A DNA stretch of 64,000 nucleotides, from the NCBI RefSeq assembly GCF_002269125.1, contig NZ_NQKI01000024.1:1-64000 (forward strand), in the 5' to 3' direction. The translations under genes and the position numbers were made by a program. Positions 1 to 9,159 of the stretch are shown here, piece after piece (the first letter of the stretch is position 1; every line of letters begins with the position of its first letter). The stretch is from Pseudomonas lundensis (GTDB lineage: Bacteria > Pseudomonadota > Gammaproteobacteria > Pseudomonadales > Pseudomonadaceae). The notes under the pieces are model-generated. The model was not told where the DNA came from. It was given only the letters and a program-made list of their open reading frames with translations, and did no database searches.

Positions 1-22
1 TGGGGCACATCAGCCCGCAAGC

Positions 23-751
23 CTACGAGGCCCGGATGAGTGCTTGAAACTGTGTCCACGGTTGCTGGGCAAGATCAAAACGATCAGCTCCGAAGTCCGT
101 AACACTCACACTTTCAACGAGCTTCCCGTAAACAGTCCTACCCATGTAGCCATTCAGCTTTGCGCCCTCGGGCCCTGACATGTCTTGAACTGTGTAGGGA
201 AGACCATCAGGTCCCCGATAAAAGACGTTAGACGCCAAGTTGGGATTACCAGTCATCCCCCCCACCACGTCCCCAACATAGCGCTGCGTCCAAACCTTGG
301 TTGACGCATCCTGAGCCTCTACAGGGTCTTTCAAATCCTGAATCCCATTCCCCTTCGCTCTGTACCACCCTGCCCCGTCCACGTCGAAATTACCCAACCG
401 CAACGAGCGTGTGCTCCAGCGAAAGAGCTGTTTAAGCGCCTGCCAGATCCTGTCGAAGTCGCGGTTTACAGTCGAGGACAGGAAGTCGCCATTCTCCTGG
501 TAGTCATTCAGCCGCTCAAACGGCACGTTGAGTTGTAGGTAGATATCAGCCTGATCGACTGGCGCCACCGTAAAAGTGATGGTGCTGGTGGGGTTCCCCA
601 CATTAGTGATGGCGAACCCGGAACTGATCTCGATACCGTCGATGTATACGTCTAGGTCTGTCGCGGCCAGCAGCAAGAAGGGAATGGTGAATATCTTTGT
701 CACACCGTTGCCGGTGTAACGCTTGTCGGTGGGTCCTTCTGGAACTGCCAT
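23..751 (-). CDS. Tail fibre, T7-type N-terminal adaptor; C-terminus possibly truncated
   Basis: 242 aa. Residues 1-140 resemble the N-terminal virion-attachment domain of T7 gp17-like fibres (YTGNGVTKIFTIPF near the start, then a beta-rich segment). Near residues 208-219 comes VESVSVTDFGAD, the usual entry into a pectin-lyase-like beta-helix of tailspikes. In such proteins several hundred residues normally follow, but this frame stops only about 20 residues later. It may be a truncated or nonsense-interrupted spike, or a short adaptor with the receptor-binding protein encoded further left. The start at 751 follows the terminase stop by 24 nt and lies 88 nt after a copy of the repeated late-operon hairpin. 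Confidence 0.75.
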   Translation of the reverse strand: MAVPEGPTDKRYTGNGVTKIFTIPFLLLAATDLDVYIDGIEISSGFAITNVGNPTSTITFTVAPVDQADIYLQLNVPFERLNDYQENGDFLSSTVNRDFDRIWQALKQLFRWSTRSLRLGNFDVDGAGWYRAKGNGIQDLKDPVEAQDASTKVWTQRYVGDVVGGMTGNPNLASNVFYRGPDGLPYTVQDMSGPEGAKLNGYMGRTVYGKLVESVSVTDFGADRFDLAQQPWTQFQALIRAS

Positions 752-775
752 GGTCTGCCCCTTGGTGGTGGCGGG

Positions 776-2389
776 CTAGTAGTCCACTTGAACTTCATGG
801 ACGCCCGCATCTGGACGCCAATCGTCACGCCGGGCCTCTGTCGGTTTCCCGACTATTCGGCCAATGCGTACGGGGGTTTGGCTGATGGCGCCAGCGCCTG
901 AGTCGAGGTAGTCGTCGGCCTGATTGGTCAATGCCGGGTTGAAGTTGCGCATCTGGTCCCACAGCGGGCCGCGCAGTACGTCGACGTGTGCCCACAAGAA
1001 GCGGGCTGACAAGGGCGATTCAAAGGCATCAAGGATGCGTTTCTGTTTGTTGGTGCTCGAGTACTCTTCCCCTACCCCGCAGCCGGTGCCCTTCAAGGCT
1101 TGCTTGAGGATGTTCGGGACGAAGCCCCCCGGCCCGTTGGTTTCAACAACCACTCGGGTGATTTGAAATTTAACGACAAGCTCTCGCACCTGGTGCACTT
1201 GGCCACCGATGATCCGCCCTTTGTCGTCGAACTCGGCCAGTTCGCCGGTCAAGCCTTCGGCGACGTGCCAGTAGAGTTGCCCGCGGGCGTCGGTCAGCAG
1301 CAGGGTGAATGCTGAGGCATCTGATTTGATCTTGCCCAGCGAACAGTCCCAGTAGGCCACCGCGCCGACTATCTGCGTTGCGCCCAAGAACATGGCCACC
1401 GCATTGTTGGCGTGGCGCAGTGTGGGCTGGACGTCGTAGGGGATGATGCGTTCCGGGTCCAGACGAACCTCCGTCACGGGTTTCGAGTGGAGCTGATACT
1501 GCGAATCCCATTCGTTGATGGTGCGGGTTTTCTTGCGACGGTCGGCCAGTTCGGCAGCGTTAAAACGCTCCGGCCATGCGCTGCCGGCGTAGCAGTCCAC
1601 GAGCGTTTGTGGAGGCGTGAAGAACGCGATCCCGCTTTTCGTCAGTTGATAATCGACACCCAATGCCAATAACCGGGCGTGCTTGCCGATACCTGAAAAC
1701 ACCACGTCCGGAACAAAAGGCAGGTCGTAGGCGTTGAGCTTGGCATCGTCTATCCGGTGTTCCTGGGCGAACATGCGGATGGTCAGGCAGTCAGCGCCCA
1801 AGCCCTCTACTTCGTCGTAGAGGCTGTCGTGGGTGTGAGGCGTACCAATGAACAATTGCCGGGCGCCGGGCACCATGATGTGGATCTGTTCGCCCAAGCG
1901 GTAGCGCATTTTCTCCCGCGCCTCGGGCGTGCCAATGTTACGCGGCACTTCTACGTCATCGTTCTGGCACTCGTCTGCACGGGCCGAGGTGACGTTGGAC
2001 AGGATGCCTTTGGCGAACATGCTGCCGTTGCGGCTGTCGACTGCCCCCAATACCCACCACTGTTCCACCGTGCCTTGGTTGTGGGGCAGCAGGTGGCGCG
2101 TCAGCGGGTGGTTGCGGATGACATTCTGTGTGTCGCGGCTGGTCTTGTAGGCGGTGGGATCAGACTCTGACTGGTGCAGGATTCGGTAGGTCGGGTCGCA
2201 GTAGTACCGCCATGCGTTGTAGACCGCAAGCAGCGTGGATTTGCCGAACCCACGGAAACAGCGCAACACCGCGAGGTTTCCACGGTGCTCCAGCCAGTAG
2301 CAGGCCCGCACGTGTATGTCCGGTACCGCCCAACGCATGCGCTTGGCCCACATCAGGAAGAAGACCAGCAGCGAGACCTTAGTGGACAT
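776..2389 (-). CDS. Terminase large subunit (T7 gp19-like)
   Basis: 537 aa. ATPase-nuclease motor that packages DNA through the portal. The P-loop reads RGFGKST (about residues 46-52), a non-classical Walker A typical of T7-like terminases, and an acidic Walker-B-like DECQNDDVEV lies near residue 140. Candidate nuclease acidic residues are in WDCSLGKIKSD, VVVETNGPGG and QADDYLDSG in the C-terminal half. It overlaps the small terminase gene by 11 nt. Near the C-terminus RIVGKPT is encoded by a perfect copy of the late-operon hairpin motif that is otherwise found at gene boundaries. Confidence 0.92.
   Translation of the reverse strand: MSTKVSLLVFFLMWAKRMRWAVPDIHVRACYWLEHRGNLAVLRCFRGFGKSTLLAVYNAWRYYCDPTYRILHQSESDPTAYKTSRDTQNVIRNHPLTRHLLPHNQGTVEQWWVLGAVDSRNGSMFAKGILSNVTSARADECQNDDVEVPRNIGTPEAREKMRYRLGEQIHIMVPGARQLFIGTPHTHDSLYDEVEGLGADCLTIRMFAQEHRIDDAKLNAYDLPFVPDVVFSGIGKHARLLALGVDYQLTKSGIAFFTPPQTLVDCYAGSAWPERFNAAELADRRKKTRTINEWDSQYQLHSKPVTEVRLDPERIIPYDVQPTLRHANNAVAMFLGATQIVGAVAYWDCSLGKIKSDASAFTLLLTDARGQLYWHVAEGLTGELAEFDDKGRIIGGQVHQVRELVVKFQITRVVVETNGPGGFVPNILKQALKGTGCGVGEEYSSTNKQKRILDAFESPLSARFLWAHVDVLRGPLWDQMRNFNPALTNQADDYLDSGAGAISQTPVRIGRIVGKPTEARRDDWRPDAGVHEVQVDY
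839..858 (-). repeat. Late-operon hairpin motif, copy E (inside terL)
   Basis: The - strand reads GAATAGTCGGGAAACCGACA, differing from copies A and C only in the first bases. The 5-bp stem GTCGG/CCGAC closes a GAAA tetraloop. This is the only copy inside coding sequence; it lies 88 nt upstream of the tail-fibre start in the same orientation as the others. Confidence 0.85.
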
Positions 2390-2714
2390 TGGTGCCCTTA
2401 CTTACACGCTCAAGCAGCGCCAGGGCCTGACGTTCGGCCTGTGCGACTTCTTGATCCAGCTCCTTTTCCTCATCATTAAGGGATGGATCTTTGTCCTTGG
2501 TCAGCGTGCTGGTGATGTTCATGACTTTGACCAATAGGGTCATGGACGCCGCTGCGTTCTTCTTCGACCAATAGCGGTTGCCGCGCTCTTCCTGCGTCAA
2601 GTCAGACGCCGCTTTGCCTGCGCCTGGCCACGTTGACGGATCGGCCTCGTTGATCACCACGTCAGCCAGGCCCACGGACAATTCCTGCAGGCGGGCGATT
2701 TGATCCAGTCTCAT
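2379..2714 (-). CDS. Terminase small subunit
   Basis: 111 aa, immediately upstream of and overlapping the large subunit. It has an N-terminal helical segment (LDQIARLQELSVGLADVV) and a charged coiled-coil C-terminal half (about residues 70-105, rich in E, K, Q). Size and position match T7 gp18-type DNA-recognition subunits. The assignment rests mainly on context; no specific motif is diagnostic. It overlaps the upstream virion gene by 4 nt (ATGA), which implies translational coupling. Confidence 0.75.
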   Translation of the reverse strand: MRLDQIARLQELSVGLADVVINEADPSTWPGAGKAASDLTQEERGNRYWSKKNAAASMTLLVKVMNITSTLTKDKDPSLNDEEKELDQEVAQAERQALALLERVSKGTNVH

Positions 2715-5158
2715 CGCTTAACCCCCACAGTCGCCCCAAGGTTTGGCGCACGATCGGGCATGGCTTCGCCCGGTTCCCACCAGAACGATTGCCCGAAGTC
2801 CTTTTGTGCGCGGCGTTTCATACGGCGCAGGTAGCCGGGTGACAGCAGCTCTTGCATGTCATGGAACACGGCATGTTCAAAAGCGGCCTTGGTGTACCAG
2901 CTGCGAATGAACGGGGTGTTCTGGTAACCGAGGCGAAGCAGGTTTGCACCGACGTCTTGAGGTTCAGTACCCTTTTTGAAGACGCTGCCCACCGTCAAGC
3001 CCACATCGGCAGCGGTGCCGTACACCGGGCCGAGCAGGCCGGTAAGGTTGGATTGACCGCCCCGGTTATCACCACCAAGACCGGTATTCAGTATGTCGCC
3101 AAATATGCCTACGCCACCCCCGCGCAAAGCTGCCTGCACCCAAAATTTGGGGTCGTTAATGTTGCGCGGATCACGGCCATTCATGATGTCCATAAGCTGG
3201 TTGGTCATGGCGCCAGCCATCAATAAACCCGTGAAGACAGAGGCGGAATAGGCCAGCTTGCCAGCGGTGGATTCGATCTGTGAGGCGCGTTTCCAGTGAC
3301 GCTCGAACATGGCCACGCCAAAGGATTTAAACAGGGTCAGGTGACGCAATGACTCGCCACCGATGCTGCCGGACTGTGTACCTTGACGCAGGGTTGCTCG
3401 GGTCATCAGGCCAGGCAGGATTGAGGTGAATTCGGCTTCGTTCTGGATGTAGCCCAACAGTTTGCCGATGGCATCGTTCTTTTGTTTGGCGCTAAACCCT
3501 TGCAGGCCCGCGATGGATTCAGGAGTGAGCATGTTCTGACCACGCCAGTTTTCAGGGGCTGCCGATTGCCACACGGCCCAGTCATCCTGATGGATGCCAT
3601 ATCGCTCCAGACGTGCCTGTAGCTTCGGGTCTGAACCCCAAGCGCTACGGGTGTCGCTGGCCATGCGCGACATGATTTCAACCGAAAATCCCCGGCGCAT
3701 TGCGGTTGTCCAGCCCTCCAGCAGCGTGACTTTCATCGTGGCGTTGGCCAGCTTGGAAGTCCAACCGGCTGACAGGTTGTCGGTGTGGAACGTGACCATG
3801 TCCGAGGTGATGCTGTCCATCCCAATGGCCATGCGCGAAGCCTCAGCGCGGTAGTCCTTGGAAACACTCTTGAGCGCGCTCACAAGGGTTTTGCCAATGG
3901 GTAGGCCATGGTAGGCGCTGGTAATGGCCAGCGACTGAACATCGCCGATGACAGAAGCAATCAAGGTGGCCTGCAACTTGGCCGCCACCATGAAGTTGCG
4001 GATACCCTGATTGAACTCGGCAAAGCGGGCATTCACGGGCACGCCCAAGCTGCCGTTGAGTACGTTCCACACCATGTCCGGAGTGGCACCAAATTCGGTA
4101 CCGGAGAAGAAGCCGTCGCCCTTCCCGTCTTTGATTTTGGCGGTGTCAAGCAACAGGCGATAGGTTTGCGCTGAGTTGGGGCCAAGCTGCTCGATCATGA
4201 CGGTGTCTTTGATCTGGGCATGCACAGAGCCCTGCATCGCTTCAAACACAGAGGTAGGCCCAAAGTCGCGCATGTACTCCAGGTATGCGTCACCGTCTTT
4301 GAAGTGAATTTGCCGGTGGGCATCGTCGTGCTTGGCGGCGCGACTGGTGCCACCCGCAGCCCCCGGCGTCATCTTGTTCAGGCCATCTGTTTTCAAGGTT
4401 TCGTGCGCAGCCAGCAGAAAGTCGGTCACCGCTGCATCATTCATCTGCGTACCGTCTTCGTTCAGATAGCGTTTCCTGTCCAGCCTGTTCAGCACAAATC
4501 CCGCCCAAGCGTCCGGTGTTGCAGCCCGCACCTTCACCAGGCTGTGGGGCTGCGGTAGCCATCCATAGTCGAGTCGCCCAATGTTCGCGCCAGCGGCGTT
4601 CTGCCGTTCACGGATGGCGTCCATCTGCTCCCGCCATACCTTGGCACCCTTCGCGGCTAGCTGGTTGCCCGTGTCGCGACCGAACACCTCATGCACAAAG
4701 TCCCGCTCTGCGGCCTTGTTGGTGATCATGCCCAAGAACTTGGGGGCGGCCGCATCGATGGTTTCCATGATCGAACCAAACGCCCGGTTGCGCTCACCCT
4801 TGATACGGCTGTCCACCTGGCGCAGGCGCTCGAACAAAGCAGAGGTAAAAGGCTGCTTACCCCCAATGACCGCAGCTCGGGTCTCTTGGTTGGCCAGCTC
4901 GCGGGTTTGCGCCAGCAAGTTCTGTCCCTTGCGCTGCGCTGCCTTGTCAACGCTGGCTAAGTGATCGGCCATAGCGGCCTGAGCAGCGGCCAACTGGCGC
5001 TGTTGCTCGGTCATGGCGTTGAATTTGGCGGGATCGGTGCGAGCAAGGTCGCGGATGTGAAAGCTGATCTTGTCCTCGATCACTTGGGCCTCGGCCTTTT
5101 TGAGCGGACGGCCAATGGCCTGTTCAACTTCTTTGATGCAATCAGCGCGCATCGCCAT
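2711..5158 (-). CDS. Internal virion (ejection) protein, large
   Basis: 815 aa. A long, mostly helical protein with Gln/Ala-rich helices at residues 50-110 and hydrophobic glycine-rich stretches near the C-terminus (about residues 640-720), a composition typical of podoviral ejection proteins that form a channel across the envelope. Its place next to terminase matches T7 gp16, but I see no transglycosylase EXXG motif, so homology to gp16 is not claimed. The start is set by GGAGG seven nt upstream; that Shine-Dalgarno lies in a hairpin. The preceding spacer carries copy D of the late-operon motif. Confidence 0.7.
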   Translation of the reverse strand: MAMRADCIKEVEQAIGRPLKKAEAQVIEDKISFHIRDLARTDPAKFNAMTEQQRQLAAAQAAMADHLASVDKAAQRKGQNLLAQTRELANQETRAAVIGGKQPFTSALFERLRQVDSRIKGERNRAFGSIMETIDAAAPKFLGMITNKAAERDFVHEVFGRDTGNQLAAKGAKVWREQMDAIRERQNAAGANIGRLDYGWLPQPHSLVKVRAATPDAWAGFVLNRLDRKRYLNEDGTQMNDAAVTDFLLAAHETLKTDGLNKMTPGAAGGTSRAAKHDDAHRQIHFKDGDAYLEYMRDFGPTSVFEAMQGSVHAQIKDTVMIEQLGPNSAQTYRLLLDTAKIKDGKGDGFFSGTEFGATPDMVWNVLNGSLGVPVNARFAEFNQGIRNFMVAAKLQATLIASVIGDVQSLAITSAYHGLPIGKTLVSALKSVSKDYRAEASRMAIGMDSITSDMVTFHTDNLSAGWTSKLANATMKVTLLEGWTTAMRRGFSVEIMSRMASDTRSAWGSDPKLQARLERYGIHQDDWAVWQSAAPENWRGQNMLTPESIAGLQGFSAKQKNDAIGKLLGYIQNEAEFTSILPGLMTRATLRQGTQSGSIGGESLRHLTLFKSFGVAMFERHWKRASQIESTAGKLAYSASVFTGLLMAGAMTNQLMDIMNGRDPRNINDPKFWVQAALRGGGVGIFGDILNTGLGGDNRGGQSNLTGLLGPVYGTAADVGLTVGSVFKKGTEPQDVGANLLRLGYQNTPFIRSWYTKAAFEHAVFHDMQELLSPGYLRRMKRRAQKDFGQSFWWEPGEAMPDRAPNLGATVGVKR

Positions 5159-5159
5159 G

Positions 5160-5190
5160 GGCTTGCCTCCAGTGGGAATGGAAGCAAGCC
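5160..5190 (-). promoter_or_regulatory. Hairpin enclosing the ribosome binding site
   Basis: On the - strand GGCTTGC and GCAAGCC pair (7 bp) around a 17-nt loop ending in GGAG. The Shine-Dalgarno of the 815-aa virion gene is partly in the loop and partly in the stem, and the ATG follows one nt after the stem. This could reduce translation of that gene relative to its neighbours. Confidence 0.5.
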
Positions 5191-5204
5191 TATGAGGTGG
5201 CGGT

Positions 5205-5224
5205 AGACGGTTTCCCGACTATTT
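5205..5224 (-). repeat. Late-operon hairpin motif, copy D
   Basis: The - strand reads AAATAGTCGGGAAACCGTCT. It is identical to the consensus over 17 bases; the stem has one T-T mismatch (GTCGG/CCGTC). It lies 10 nt after one virion gene stops and 47 nt before the next starts. Confidence 0.8.
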
Positions 5225-5233
5225 GGGGTGAGG

Positions 5234-7141
5234 TCACAGACGCAGCAGGCAACCAATGGCCGCCGTGTAGGAAGAGGCTTCACGAATGCCAGCCGCATGT
5301 TCAGCTTCGATCTCGGCAAGTACCTGATCCGCTCGAGCGCTGGTGGCGTTGCCGTCTGCGTCATAGCCCGTGCGCACCATGGCCTCGGGGTTTCGGGCCA
5401 CAGCACCACGTAACAGCTGGAGTTCGGCAGGTTCGGCGCGAGCGGCGGACTTACCATCACCAGCAGGTTTACCAGTGTTGTTTACCACTGCGGGGCCCGG
5501 TTTATCTGGGTTGGCAATTTTTGGTGCTGCTGGTTTACCACTGAGTGGTAAGCCGGGTTTCGGTGCGCGGGTTGCTACCGGCTCACGGGGCAAGGTGGCT
5601 TCATGCTCTCGCACCAGGGAATCAATTTCTTCACGAGCGGCACGTTCATTGATCTGACGCGGGGTCAGCGGTTGCTTGGCTGCTGCGACTCCTGCCGCCA
5701 GCGGCTTGCGTTGGAAGCCTTGAATGATCTCGTCTGCTCGTGAGTTAAGGCGTTCATCGAAACGCGTCGGCAGTTCGCCACGTTCCAGGGCGTTGAGGTC
5801 TGCGCGAGCCTGTTCTGCGTTTCGATTGCCGGACAGGCTGTCATTCAGTTCGGACTGTCGACCCGATAGCTGTGCACGCTCTTGCGCTATGGCAGCACGT
5901 GCGGATTGTTCGGCTTTTTTACGGCCAAGGCCTTGTCCTTGAAACGCTTTGGCGCGGTCACGGAAGGTGGTATCCAAGTCATCCAGGGTCTTGCTGACGG
6001 TGGCCAACTCTGCACGCACATCGCGCACGTTGGGCAGACTGCCGGTTGCAGCGTGTTCAGCCTCGGCCCGAATCACCGGCAGCAGTTCTTCGCGAGCGTT
6101 GACCAGGGCGTGTTCTCGGCTTGGGGCAATGACGTGTGACTCATCACCGGCCCGCAAGAAGCTGGCCGACTGAATGTTGTCCGGCAGCACCACCGGCTCG
6201 CCGCGGTTGATCGATTCAATCGCCGCGCGCAATGCATCTTGGTGGGCAACCGCAGATCGTGGATCTACCGGTAAACCGGGTGCGGTGTCGATATCAGCAT
6301 GCTGAGCGTTGCGATCCGCAAGGGCAGCATCAATCTGATCGGTTGTTGGCCGGCGCAGGGTCGCCCGGCCAATTCCAAAGAAGCCCAACCCAAGGATTGC
6401 GTCAGTTGCAATGGCCGTTCTATCCATCACCCGGTATTGCGCGGCTTGGGCATGATAGCCACCGGACTCAAGAAACTCTGCGGAAACACCACGGTGAGCC
6501 ATCCCTAGACCAACGTTCGCGCCAACCGCCAGCGCCGCGTCACCGACTAACGATTTTGCAAAGCCTGCCATTGGAATAGCAGCGCCAACGCCCGTCACAA
6601 CGCCCTCAGTCAAGCCCAGCCATGTTGCGGTGCTTTCGTCGATTCCTTCCGCCATCGATACCTGCTTGCGCGAATAACCCGCAGGCCCACCGGCAGCCGC
6701 CGCACCACCCAAAGGCCCGCCCAGCACAGCCCCCACGACTGTGCGCGGCAGGATTGCCATAGCTTCACCGATGATCTGGCCAGCAATACCAACCTCAGTC
6801 CGGTCGGGCCGCAGGCTCATCACGGATTCAGCCGTGCTCTCGCCGATTTCTTGAGCTTGCGACTCTCTGAATTGTTGCTGTGCTTCGATCTGGCCTTGCT
6901 CGGATTCGGGAAAATAGGACGCCCCGATAGCAAGGTCGGACTCGATCCCAAGGCTCCCCAGTTGAAGCGCCGCCGATTGGGCCGTGCGCACGGCCTCGAT
7001 GCCACCGCGCAGCAGGCCGGGGCCAACCACATCAAGGGCGCCTGTGAAGAATCCGGGTTTAGGTTTGTCGCTTGTACGATCAAGGCGCTGATCCTGGCTT
7101 AGTGCCTCATTGTCTTCGACCAATCCGTCTAACCAGCTCAT
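5234..7141 (-). CDS. Internal virion protein, putative
   Basis: 635 aa. The N-terminal third holds small-residue-rich hydrophobic segments (about residues 125-235, AGQIIGEAMAILP and following GG/AA-rich stretches), consistent with a membrane-active ejection protein. The middle is charged and helical (residues 290-480, many A, E, R, Q), followed by a Pro/Lys-rich linker near residues 510-570. I recognise no enzymatic motif. It overlaps the next upstream virion gene by 4 nt. Function is inferred from position in the T7-like gp14-gp16 block. Confidence 0.6.
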   Translation of the reverse strand: MSWLDGLVEDNEALSQDQRLDRTSDKPKPGFFTGALDVVGPGLLRGGIEAVRTAQSAALQLGSLGIESDLAIGASYFPESEQGQIEAQQQFRESQAQEIGESTAESVMSLRPDRTEVGIAGQIIGEAMAILPRTVVGAVLGGPLGGAAAAGGPAGYSRKQVSMAEGIDESTATWLGLTEGVVTGVGAAIPMAGFAKSLVGDAALAVGANVGLGMAHRGVSAEFLESGGYHAQAAQYRVMDRTAIATDAILGLGFFGIGRATLRRPTTDQIDAALADRNAQHADIDTAPGLPVDPRSAVAHQDALRAAIESINRGEPVVLPDNIQSASFLRAGDESHVIAPSREHALVNAREELLPVIRAEAEHAATGSLPNVRDVRAELATVSKTLDDLDTTFRDRAKAFQGQGLGRKKAEQSARAAIAQERAQLSGRQSELNDSLSGNRNAEQARADLNALERGELPTRFDERLNSRADEIIQGFQRKPLAAGVAAAKQPLTPRQINERAAREEIDSLVREHEATLPREPVATRAPKPGLPLSGKPAAPKIANPDKPGPAVVNNTGKPAGDGKSAARAEPAELQLLRGAVARNPEAMVRTGYDADGNATSARADQVLAEIEAEHAAGIREASSYTAAIGCLLRL

Positions 7142-9159
7142 TTGACTTTCACCACCATGGGTTGATGGGTCGCCGGATCAACTTGCACCCTGCCCGCATT
7201 CATCAGGTAATACGAACCCTCTTTACCTGGTACCGGCGACAGCGGCATGTCTTCAAGCTGGCTAATGGGGAATTGGCTGCGCTCAGCCAAACCCTGCAAT
7301 TCAATGTCCACGATCTTGCTGAAGACCTTGTCACTCAGGCCGTAGGGTTTGATGACCTTTTCTCCGCCATGTTCGCCAACACCACCTGTGGCCATGTTGA
7401 CAGCCTGTTCAGCCAGATCACTGTCCAGCTCGGGTGATGGGCCGTCATGCTTGATACCCTTCGGCCCGGACATGCCCGCGTACAAGGATTTGTAAGCCAG
7501 ATACGCCTGTTCACGCTGCGGCGTACCCGGTACCAAGGCATTACCCACGGCTTTATCGAAGGCTTCGCGAAACATGGCGTCCTTGGGCATCGGCGTTGAT
7601 TTGTCCGTCAACACCCTGGCACCGGCCAGTAATGTCTTGGGCACATCGGTGCCATCATCTCCCTTGAGCCCACGGAGCTGGGCCATGCCGGCCAAGATCG
7701 TAATGGGCTGGTCCGCTGCCAGCGGCTTGATGGCGGCGGCATAATCCGCACCGGATGGCGCTGAACTTGCGATGGCCCCCAACAGTTGCAACTTGGTGCC
7801 GTCATCGGCCTGGGTCATCAAAGCACTCAACATCGTCTGTTCTTCGGGCTTCCACGGGTTTCGCGCCACCTCCGGCCCATAAGCCTTGCGCACGGCATTG
7901 ACCACATCGAAGCGTTCGGCAATCTGCTCGCCCAGCTTCTGTTGGCCTTCGGGGGTCATCACCCCCGACACGTCGAGCGGCGCCACATCAGCACCGGTTC
8001 GGAGGGCGTTAAACGTGAGCGGATGCTCACGCAGCATTTTGGTGTTGTTGTCGACTGCACTTTGCAGGCGCGTGACATTGGCCTGCTCGGTCACGCTAGC
8101 GCCCTGGCTGACCATCTGCTGACGCTTGCGGTCGATGTACTGTTGCTGCTCTGCCAGAGGCGCACGCAATAGGCTCTGCACTTCGGTCATTTCATGCATG
8201 CGGGTGTTGAATTCCCCGGCTGCGGACGTGCCCGACAAAGCCGACTTCCAACGCTGCTGGTCGGCGGGTGTCGGCGGTATGCCGGTGGTAGCCTGCTTGT
8301 CCATCTGACTGAGCACCCGTTCAGCCTTCATTTCCCGCATTTCGGCCTGACGCTGCTGGTGTTCCTTTACCTGAAAGATTCGACCACTGACGGTGTTCAG
8401 CAGTTGGTTACGCTTCTGTGGGTCAAGCTTTTTGGCGTAAAAGCCGTCTTCGGCGGTGAGGTCGTGCTCGACCTTTTGCAGGCTGGCCAAGCTTTCACGC
8501 GACTCAATAACGCGCTGGGTGGCATGCGTAGTCCAGTTGCCGTCTTTGAAGTCTTGTTTCTTGCTGGCCCACCCTTCGCCGAACGCCAAGCGCCCAGCTG
8601 TATCGATGTCTTCGGCATCCATCCGCGCATTGATCTGTTCGACGTTGGCGCCCGGCATAGCGGCATCCTTGCCCAACATATCCATGCGCGACAACAGATC
8701 GCTTTGAGCCGAAAGAATGCGCCCCTTGGCCGAGGCGGCGCGCACGCTGTCCAGCCCACCTAACTGGATGCGCTTTAACGAATTGCCAATGTCACCCTGC
8801 TGCGCCTCGTTAAGTCCGGGGGTTTGCAGGGGTTCGAGCTGCGCCACGGCCGTGTTGTAGGCCTCCTCTGACTTTTCATAGCTCAGCGTACCGGTGCGCA
8901 TCTGCTCATCCAGATCCAGCGCAATGGTCTTGACCTGTGATTCACGATCGATCAGCGCGTTGCTGGCTTTTACGCGGGCAAGTGCCTGATCTTCTTTGGT
9001 TCGCTCATCAAGGATGCTAAGCCCGGCATTGACCAGCGTGCTGGCCACTTGCTGGGCGCCACGGTTCTGCAAGCTGGGGTCGGGGGTAATGACGCGGTTC
9101 TGCACGACGTCTTGCTGGACGTTGACCCGGCCAAAGTTACCCAGGGGAATCTGTGCCAT
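7138..9159 (-). CDS. Internal virion protein, putative (gp15-like position)
   Basis: 673 aa, almost wholly helical and charged, with long coiled-coil-like stretches (about residues 60-400). No signal peptide or membrane segment is visible. By position it corresponds to the T7 gp15 ejection protein, which is also long and helical, but sequence identity cannot be judged here. It overlaps its upstream neighbour by 1 nt (TAATG-type junction) and its downstream neighbour by 4 nt, so the virion genes are tightly coupled. Confidence 0.65.
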   Translation of the reverse strand: MAQIPLGNFGRVNVQQDVVQNRVITPDPSLQNRGAQQVASTLVNAGLSILDERTKEDQALARVKASNALIDRESQVKTIALDLDEQMRTGTLSYEKSEEAYNTAVAQLEPLQTPGLNEAQQGDIGNSLKRIQLGGLDSVRAASAKGRILSAQSDLLSRMDMLGKDAAMPGANVEQINARMDAEDIDTAGRLAFGEGWASKKQDFKDGNWTTHATQRVIESRESLASLQKVEHDLTAEDGFYAKKLDPQKRNQLLNTVSGRIFQVKEHQQRQAEMREMKAERVLSQMDKQATTGIPPTPADQQRWKSALSGTSAAGEFNTRMHEMTEVQSLLRAPLAEQQQYIDRKRQQMVSQGASVTEQANVTRLQSAVDNNTKMLREHPLTFNALRTGADVAPLDVSGVMTPEGQQKLGEQIAERFDVVNAVRKAYGPEVARNPWKPEEQTMLSALMTQADDGTKLQLLGAIASSAPSGADYAAAIKPLAADQPITILAGMAQLRGLKGDDGTDVPKTLLAGARVLTDKSTPMPKDAMFREAFDKAVGNALVPGTPQREQAYLAYKSLYAGMSGPKGIKHDGPSPELDSDLAEQAVNMATGGVGEHGGEKVIKPYGLSDKVFSKIVDIELQGLAERSQFPISQLEDMPLSPVPGKEGSYYLMNAGRVQVDPATHQPMVVKVK

